Assembly (NCBI GenBank): GCA_015478945.1
Contig: JABUQX010113296.1
Location: 1-29,239 of the forward strand
Length of the DNA: 29,239 bases
Source: Trachelipus rathkii
Lineage: Eukaryota; Arthropoda; Malacostraca; Isopoda; Trachelipodidae
Direction: 5' to 3'
The notes beneath the pieces are model-generated. The model was given only the letters and a program-made list of their open reading frames with translations, was not told the DNA's origin and made no database searches. Both the position numbers and the translations under genes were made by a program. Of this stretch, positions 23,010 to 29,239 are shown in pieces (position 1 is the stretch's first letter; the number at the start of each line of letters is the position of its first letter).

Positions 23010-23597
23010 GGATCTTGCCTCAATGGTTCACCAGGCAGAACGCGTACAAATCTGCTTTGGCTGTCCTTTGACTACAAAGTGACTCTCAGTAAATATAAAC
23101 ATGCACCATTGTTCAGCTGACCACCCTGAATACTTTTTTGTCCATAAAAACTTTTTTAGTTTTTCATGCTTTTGGTCACGCACTTGTTTTTATTACGCGG
23201 CTTCGTGGCTTTCGTTCAAACTCTTGAGGAATCGGCGTTTTACTGTTGAACGAGTAAGTTGTGCACACCAGCGACTTTCGATTTCCTCCGTGGCTTATCA
23301 TATCACTTGTCATTCTAGGGTTTCTCTTGCTGATTTGGGTATTATCTTTATCATCTACGGGATCTCGAGGGTTGGCTATTTTTTTTCGTTTTCTTCCGGA
23401 ATCTCCCTACTCACTTGATCGGACTACAGGCATTCATGTTTGCTGATCAACTTTCTTTATTCATTATTATTTTATAGCTCCTAAGCTCACTTCAACATTG
23501 CCTGCTATCTCTGTCGTTGTGTCTCATTGACTGTATAGGTCTGATGAGAGAGTAAAATTTATACTTCTCTTTCCTTGGTGTCTGATATCCATGATTA
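23010..23597 (-). pseudogene. Tc1 transposase, N-terminal half (frame-broken)
   Basis: Read from 23597 downwards: a start MDIRHQGK, then TLSSDL and MRHNDREIAGNVEVSLGAI, which is the first helix-turn-helix of a Tc1 DNA-binding domain. Next is GRKRKKIANPRDPVDD then ISKRNPRMTSDMI, the second helix-turn-helix. STVKRRF follows, then KKYSGWSAEQW and FTESHFVVKGQ, where the family has the first catalytic Asp as a D before ESHF. That Asp is absent here. The segment ends with GEPLRQD next to the insertion. At least four frame changes break it. Its continuation is at 20953-21512. Confidence 0.85.
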
Positions 23598-23954
23598 CAT
23601 CAAATGTACGAATGACAGATACACGCTCTTTATAAATGCAATACGACACAACCGCACATAAAGACACGGCTGTTTGAAGGTACCTGAATTCTTTAGTGTT
23701 GGATTGGCAAAGTGTAGGCCTTTCTTTAACAATAAAAACCCTGAGGAAAGAAAGTTTTGGTACAACTGAAAAGAATTGTCTAAGCAGTAACCGTAAAGTA
23801 GGCTGCACCCTGATAGTAATAAGTAAAGAATGTATTTACTGCTCATAAACGTTTTACATTAGATACTGAGTTCAGAAAACTGTCCTTTTTCTTTTTGTAA
23901 TCCTTGTTCACATTTATTTTCACAACTATAAATGGACGGAACTCACATTTATAT

Positions 23955-24404
23955 AATAATATTAGTAATGGATATATATATTACTTAGTGAATTTATATT
24001 ATAATTATATATATATATAATATTATAGATATATTAATATCTATAATATATATATATATATATAATTATAATACTTATATATATATTATATATAGTATAT
24101 ATATATATAGTTATTACGTATAGTAGATATAATATATATAAATTATAATATATATATACTATATACTATATATAATAATAATATTTTACTATATAAATTA
24201 TTATATAATATAATTATATTATATATTATCAATATATACCGTAATAATATATATATATATATATATATATTAATATATATATATATATATTATAGTTATA
24301 TACTAATATATAATTATATAATATATAATATAATACTATATATAATATAGTATATATTATATAGTATATACTATATATATATATTATATAATATATATTA
24401 ATAT
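23955..24404. repeat. Long (TA)n tract, probable intron content
   Basis: About 450 bp of imperfect TA repeats, the longest in the window. It begins just after the right end of the Tc1 element and stops 10 bp from the splice donor of the minus-strand exon at 24414, so if that gene is real this tract sits at the start of its next intron. Confidence 0.93.
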
Positions 24405-24413
24405 GCTGCTTAC

Positions 24414-24713
24414 CTTGGAAGCTACACTGTGCAGCTGCTTCCTTATTGCTTCTACCTTAATAAGTATTGAAGAGCATCTTTGTTTAGAGTCTGTTTCATT
24501 CAAGGTGACACCATCAGTAGAAAAATTACAAAGAATAAATTTTACAGCAGTGATAACTCTCCCAAAAGTACCTTCGACTAAACTTTCAAATTTAAATCCT
24601 AAGTTTTCAGTGTGCACCTTCACAAATTTATTGAACTCATAAACAGCACTTGTATATTGATCCATCAATCGAATGTGGAACTTTTTATGGGATATCCCAT
24701 GTATATGACTGCA
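24414..24713 (-). CDS. Unrecognised spliced gene, downstream exon
   Basis: An exon of 300 nt (100 codons, phase 0 at both ends) ending in a consensus donor AAG|GTAAGC at 24413. The product opens CSHIHGISHKKFHIRLMDQY, continues with EFNKFVKVHTENLGFKFESL and GTFGRVITAVKFILCNFS, and ends near IEVEAIRKQLHSVASK-like residues (the sequence reads ILIKVEAIRKQ). The composition is that of a soluble, mainly helical protein with no signal peptide and no motif I know. The next exon would lie below 23955, or outside the window if the Tc1 and LINE elements are intronic. I found no convincing candidate within the window. Confidence 0.62.
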
Positions 24714-24790
24714 CTATATAACAAACGCTACTTCATTTTAATGTATTTGTAGGTATCCCATCTCACTGGGCAATAAAGTCACAGAAATAC
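24714..24790 (-). other. 77-nt intron between the two exons
   Basis: The intron starts GTATTT (24790) and ends TTATATAG (24714). An acceptor 5 nt further on (GTGCAG) is also possible, but it would need a phase-2 donor such as the weak CT|GTGACT. The pair chosen here keeps phase 0 on both sides. The length is typical of arthropod short introns. Confidence 0.55.
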
Positions 24791-25153
24791 TTGATCATTG
24801 GTTGTGCTATCCAATATTACTTTGTGAAGTTGTAATGCCTCATCTATTATAATATTAGCTGGTAAATCCTTCTTGATATGATAAAGATAAACTGGTATTT
24901 CACATTTGTTGTGAGCACAAAGTGAATGCTTTTGAACTTTTATGGAAGAAAATACTCCTCCCAAAAACATAAAAAGAGTTCCTTTTCCAAACCAAAAATC
25001 AGACTTTACAAGATCCACAGCTTTTGCAAAGTCTAAATCTCGTTTGCGAATAACACGAACAAAATCACCAAGTTTTTCAGCACAAAGAAACACATCACGA
25101 TCATCCATTACTAACACAATCTTATCTGGATAGCGACTTTTCTGCCTTTCTGC
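24791..25153 (-). CDS. Unrecognised spliced gene, upstream exon
   Basis: An exon of 363 nt (121 codons, phase 0 at both ends) on the minus strand. It is preceded by a good acceptor (TTTTTTCAATTTTAG directly before 25153) and followed by a donor CAA|GTATTT at 24790. It opens AERQKSRYPDKIVLVMDDRD. A helical stretch follows (GDFVRVIRKRDLDFAKAVDL), then a hydrophobic segment GTLFMFLGGVF, a cysteine pair (SLCAHNKC), and a helical end (DEALQLHKVILDS). I do not recognise the family. It is open throughout, in contrast to the frame-broken transposon genes, which suggests a genuine host exon. The frame runs into a stop 4 codons past the donor, which supports splicing there. Confidence 0.62.
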
Positions 25154-25196
25154 CTAAAATTGAAAAAATTAAAGTTACAGTATACAGAAATTTTAC

Positions 25197-26283
25197 CTGT
25201 CCTCTGCATTTGGTTTAATTCAGTTTAGCTTGTGGTTTTTAAAAAAAAGAAATAAAATTAAAGGTATTTAAGGTGAAATAATGAAATTATTCTGATAGCT
25301 GGGGAAATTATGGTAGACCTTTAACAATTTAACTGACTTAAGTATTACCAGGCTATAAATGAATATCTTAATTCCAAAAAAACAAAAAACATTCCCATTC
25401 TACAATACGCAATTTCATTGAATAATTTTCAGGCATCTATATGTAGATGATTCTTGCCCCAATGGTTTTGAAAATCATCATCACAAAATGTGTTTAATAA
25501 AAGTCCAATATCTTAGGCACTGTAAAAAATTAAAAAATAAAACAATTTTAAAGAAAAAAACAAAGAAACTCATCGATGGAAGGTTTCCAAGAAAACTCAA
25601 TGTATCTTATATATAACTTTCTTTTACTAGTAATACTAGTTCAATTTATTATACAAAAATTTAATATCAGATATTTGAGTAAAATAATTTTAAACTGAAT
25701 TCAAGCAGATTAACAAATTCACATTAGAATGCTGTCGCTCAATCAACGCACACAATTTCAAACCTCATCATAGACCGATCTAACTCATATAAACTTTTTT
25801 ATGACTAAGTTATACATATTACCATATTAGTTGACCAAATATAAATCACCTTCATATTTTAATATTATTAGAAAAGAGAGCTGACACTAAAAATCACTTC
25901 AACCTACATAAATAAATTGTTATCTCCACATCAAAACGCAAAAATTGTGAAGGATTACTATTTTCATAAAATGTGTATAGATAAATGCTAGATAATGATA
26001 CATTTGACGACTTTCCAAAAACATTGTCCAAAATCATGCTGACATAAAAACGCCTCGGACTTTTAATTATCTTTCGTACATAAAAATTTTATACGAAAAA
26101 TGCTAAATCTCGAGAAAAAAAATTATCCTGAAAAGATTTATCTCATTTTACATCCTATATCGCATATTGATTACAATAATTTTAAAATATTTATATTATT
26201 TTGTAAAACACATAAAAGATGGCAAGCCATCAGTTGTACCCAAATTTACCTTCGCACAATGAGAAGTTTTTGGTAAATTACTT
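25197..26283. other. AT-rich stretch, probable intron or upstream region
   Basis: There is no ORF of note. On the minus strand a donor-like GCGAAG|GTAAAT at 26250/26249 would mark the end of an upstream exon with an intron of about 1.1 kb to the acceptor at 25154. The exon body in front of it is only about 35-45 nt before (TA)n begins, so support is weak. Confidence 0.35.
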
Positions 26284-26433
26284 CTATAATATAGTATATA
26301 TATTGGAGTATATTCAACAGTAGTAATCATATAACTACTAGTTATAGTATATATATATTACTACTTATATATAATATATTACGTTATAAGTAATAATATA
26401 TATATATTGATATACTATATATATATATATATA
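26284..26433. repeat. (TA)n microsatellite
   Basis: Imperfect TA tract with ACTACTA interruptions. Confidence 0.9.
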
Positions 26434-27296
26434 AGGTAGAATGGTTCACTTGAACGCCCACACAGAAGTAGAACGACGAGGGAATTACGGATTTTATTAA
26501 TAAATCCCCTTTTCAGACTACGGGAAGATCCTATTGGGTCGAATGAATTTTTTTTTTTTTTTTATTTTTTTTTTTTTTACAACTGAAGTCTAGCGGCGAA
26601 AATATAAATATATATGCGATATTATTGTAAAGGTTAATTTAAACAATACGGCAATGTAATCGCTGCCCCACCTCTATCATTAGCACCCCGCTGCAGGGAG
26701 ATTTTTTTTTTTTTACACACACACCCGAACGGGGAGGGCGGAGAACACCCATGACACCCAAAAACCAAGAGAGCGGGGGTTCGGAAGACCCTCGCCTGTG
26801 AGCGGGGGGAAACTAGTCTACCGCCGGTAGTTTCCCGGAAGGCGAGAGACCCTCAAGACGTCCTGCGCAGCTCGGGAATGCGGTATACGCTTCGGGGTAT
26901 TCTTTAGTTCTACAACTTAAAATCACAGCCAAAATTGATGCAAGATAGGTGGTCTTCATTTTCAGGGTAATAGTATATCACTAAGAAAGGGACTTTAATA
27001 TATTCCTTTTCTCCCTCCTATTAGCCTATTATTATTAACAATATTTTTTTTTTTTTACATTTTCCTTCACTTAAAAATTTACCCGAGATGCCACAAATGT
27101 CTAATTCTTTCGTTTCGAGCTGTTAGCGTAAATTGTAGTTTTTCGTGATCGAGGCCGTCCGCTAGTGGTGTTTTTTTTTGTCCCCGACCCCTAAAAAACG
27201 TCCTATTTATGTACTCACAGAGGCTACCTGTAGAAATATTTTTTTTTGATGCCGCGACTCCCGTTCCGTGTGGCGCATTAGAAGTAAACTTTTACC
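26434..27296. other. Mixed region with poly(T) runs and a GC-rich nested hairpin
   Basis: Bounded on both sides by (TA)n. Poly(T) runs occur at about 26549-26578 (interrupted by a single A), 26701-26714, 27043-27057 and shorter ones near 27170 and 27240. The GC-rich block 26690-26890 contains nested inverted repeats: CTCGCCT (26791) with AGGCGAG (26840), and inside them GGGAAACTA (26807) with TAGTTTCCC (26828). Repeated poly(T) would fit minus-strand retroposed tails, but no source sequence is recognised. No ORF is supported. Confidence 0.5.
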
Positions 27297-27421
27297 ATTA
27301 ATTATATTATAGTATATACTACTATATATAGGTATATATATATATTATATATATATATACTAAATATAATATATATAACTAGTTCTGCAATATAGTTTAT
27401 ATATAATATAATTTATAATAG
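27297..27421. repeat. (TA)n microsatellite
   Basis: An imperfect TA tract directly upstream of the second LINE remnant. Confidence 0.9.
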
Positions 27422-27439
27422 GGCTAAGCAAACAATCTC

Positions 27440-29239
27440 GATCAAATCGGTGATAGACTGACATGATTTCGCGATAAAGGGATGGGTTAAGGAAATGTAA
27501 AAGGTGAATACCCAGGGTAGTGTCCTTGGAATGCGGATCTATAGGGAGTGACTGGTGGTGGCGGACAATGTAAGAGTAAGTAGGGGGGGACGAGGATTAA
27601 TAATGAGGCCAGAAAGGGATATGGCAGTGTCAGGAGTGGGAGAGAGTATTTGGGTAAGAATACAAGGAAGACGAGACAAAATTTATGAAGCGGGAAAGAT
27701 TGCAGCGAAACCCGCTAGTGAATTGGAAAGAATGAACGTAGGAAACTTTGCAAGGATGGTTGGCGCATGATGATCCCGCGAAGGCAAGTGGCTAAGAAAC
27801 TCTTGGTAAAAGATTGGGTAGCGAGCGTACCTAGAAGACGACACAGTACACCATGGGTGGTGGAACGGGGAGATGAAAAAGCCAATTAAGCGTAAAAACA
27901 GGGGGAATGAAAAGTGGCTGAACAGAGATAGTATATCAGCGGCATGCAAGAGAGGAATATGTTACAGAGCTCAAGAATGAGGCAGAGAGAAATAAATTGG
28001 AGGCAGGGTCAATAAAAGTATGAGGACACGCGGAACGTGTGAGAGAATTTGCAGTGATGGGAGATCACGGAGAGATTTGGGCGATTCTATGGGAAGAAAA
28101 TAGCTATTTTAGAATGGCGAAGGCGTATAGTGAAATTAGCAAGTCATTCCGTTTGTTCACTTAGTAAATGATTAAAAGAGTAGTATTAACGGTAGAGAAG
28201 TTCCGTTGATGGTACCGGGGAAGAAGAAATGATATGATTGGACCGTAAACAATTAGCTATGGAAAATTCTGCCTTAGAAATGTATGCATACAGCGAACAA
28301 TGCGGAAGGCTTCTGGTTTGTAGAATCCTAGTATTTTCGAGGTGAGGCAGGACAGATGGAGGAAGGTAAAAGGCCGGAGATTGATTATAACGTCGAAGAA
28401 TATGAAGGAGGCTTATAAAAAGGATGAAGGAACGGTTAAAGCCCCCAGGTAGAGCGATGGAGGTGCTGTGGAGTTGGTGATTGGTGGAGGGATGGAGGAG
28501 GTGCTGAGACGAGAGATATCATCAGTTTTTGATGAATTGCACGTGTTCTGGAGTACGAGTGGAATAAGTACCGGAAGGTGGGGCAAGGCATATAAGTCAA
28601 TATCCTGATATATAGATGGTATAGGAGTGCAGGATAGCCTGTAATAGATCTGAAGAGAGATTTCGACGTGATGGACCTCTCTGGCGAAAATCTATCGAAG
28701 AGATATTAATAGTGACAGAGGAGGCTGAAGAAAAGGTTAGAGGCCGAGACTCGGAGAAGAATCAGTACGGGTATAGGAAAAACGAGTGAAGAGGAAACCG
28801 ACGGACTCTATTTTCACATCTAAGTTAATTGGTCTCGGAAGAAGATGCTGGATATAGTGGCAAGTACGAGTCTTTGATAGCGTTCTCGACCTGCAATAAA
28901 TGCTTTGGATTCGGTGTCCAAGGTAAAAGCTCTGGAGAGCTATGGAGGGAATTGTGGATGTGAGGGTGTAGATTAAAAGAAGCAATAGAATGTATTATGG
29001 CAATGCAGCTTGTTAATGTTATGAACTGAGGGCGAGAACGATCGATGCTGTTGGGTTGAAAATACAGGATGTGAATGCTCAGGGGTAGTGTTTAATCTCC
29101 ACACGCTGTTTATTATTATTTTGATGACCGTGGTGATAGGGGAAAGGAGGAGTGGAGAAGACTGGGAGATATTTGAAGGAGGAACTATAATGGCATACTG
29201 CGGACGATCTGGTTCTATGTTGGTATGGGAGAGAGTTAT
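27440..29239 (+). pseudogene. Second decayed LINE remnant, endonuclease-side to reverse-transcriptase region (partial)
   Basis: Purine-rich plus-strand sequence continuing to the window edge. In order it shows an endonuclease-like stretch (GGRGLIMRPERDMAVSGVGE, about 27580) and the linker typical between endonuclease and RT (HHGWWNGEMKKPIKRKN, about 27850-27900). It then shows an RT entry (DGGAVELVIGGGMEEVLRRE, about 28460-28515), EWNKYRKVG (about 28555-28585, where the family has EWNK followed by a positively charged VxLxxKGG segment) and a damaged RT motif A (IDLKRDFD, about 28648-28670, where DxKKAFD is expected). Frame changes occur throughout. Its wording differs from the LINE at 18430-20650, so it is a different family or lineage. 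The ORF at 27555-27770 is its first open piece; the antisense ORFs at 27683-27949 and 28737-28985 are shadows. Confidence 0.75.

Larger units (their letters stand above)
20892..23932 (-). mobile_element. Tc1/mariner-superfamily DNA transposon interrupted by a nested element
   Basis: The left end begins CAGTATTGTGCAAATTTAAT, followed by GTGAACAAGGAT. The right end (about 23902-23932) is its noisy reverse complement: ATCCTTGTTCACATT then TATTTTCACAACTATA. Between them are the two halves of a Tc1 transposase gene on the minus strand. Without the nested fold-back element (21515-23006) the length is about 1.55 kb, the usual Tc1 size. Both ends lie in TA-rich sequence, as expected from TA-target insertion, but the exact TA duplication cannot be singled out in the repeats. 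Confidence 0.85.

Noticed and set aside
23101..23418. 105-codon plus-strand ORF
   Set aside because: It lies antisense to the N-terminal Tc1 transposase, which is recognised by its helix-turn-helix motifs.
23595..23846. 83-codon minus-strand ORF with a hydrophobic start, considered as a secreted-protein exon
   Set aside because: It lies in the 5' untranslated part of the Tc1 element, out of frame with the transposase start at 23597.
25154..25196. 43-nt intron with donor CAG|GTAAAA just upstream of the exon at 25153
   Set aside because: It is too short for a normal intron, and the sequence before the donor gives no useful open frame in the needed phase.
1..29239. CRISPR array, operon or other prokaryotic system
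   Set aside because: There are no spaced identical short repeats, no long tightly packed ORFs and no ribosome-binding-site pattern. Splice sites, Tc1, LINE and SINE-like elements point to a eukaryote.

Overview
The window looks like a repeat-dominated, intron-containing eukaryotic chromosome segment, most likely from an arthropod and perhaps a decapod crustacean. The evidence is a strongly AT-rich background, seven long (TA)n tracts, Tc1 and non-LTR (LINE) elements, a tRNA-derived SINE-like unit, and one short spliced coding segment with an intron of about 77 nt. The crustacean guess rests only on my recollection of how the LINE reverse-transcriptase text reads. No prokaryotic gene organisation, rRNA, CRISPR array or intact long gene is visible.

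Layout. 1-1030: mixed sequence with a GC-rich island and a pair of hairpin-bearing direct repeats. 1037-1143: (TA)n. 1166-1452: a small unrecognised ORF and a 35-nt poly(A) run. 1453-2760: AT-rich with nothing recognisable. 2763-4775: a fold-back (long inverted repeat) element with one arm duplicated in tandem. 4776-5063: a 40/41-bp minisatellite. 5885-17610: a second, unrelated inverted-repeat element with arms of about 0.92 kb, split by a 9.26-kb LTR-retrotransposon-like insertion (7402-16661). That insertion has 2.88-kb LTRs and a primer-binding site resembling the complement of a tRNA-Lys 3' end. 17740-18275: (TA)n tracts and a tRNA-like SINE or pseudo-tRNA on the minus strand. 18430-20650: a decayed LINE on the plus strand. 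20651-24404: (TA)n tracts enclosing a Tc1 element (20892-23932), whose transposase gene is itself split by a second copy of the fold-back element (21515-23006). 24414-25153: two phase-consistent coding exons of an unrecognised minus-strand gene. 25200-26280: AT-rich, possibly intronic. 26284-27421: (TA)n, poly(T) runs and a GC-rich hairpin. 27440-29239: a second decayed LINE on the plus strand, running off the window.

The window is best read as layers of nested insertion: the fold-back element sits in Tc1, and the LTR element sits in another fold-back element. The only plausible host gene is the two-exon minus-strand segment. Many differences between repeat copies are single-base insertions or deletions, and recognisable protein families switch frame every few dozen codons. 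Uncorrected long-read indels may therefore add to genuine decay, so absence of an ORF is weak evidence of absence of coding here.
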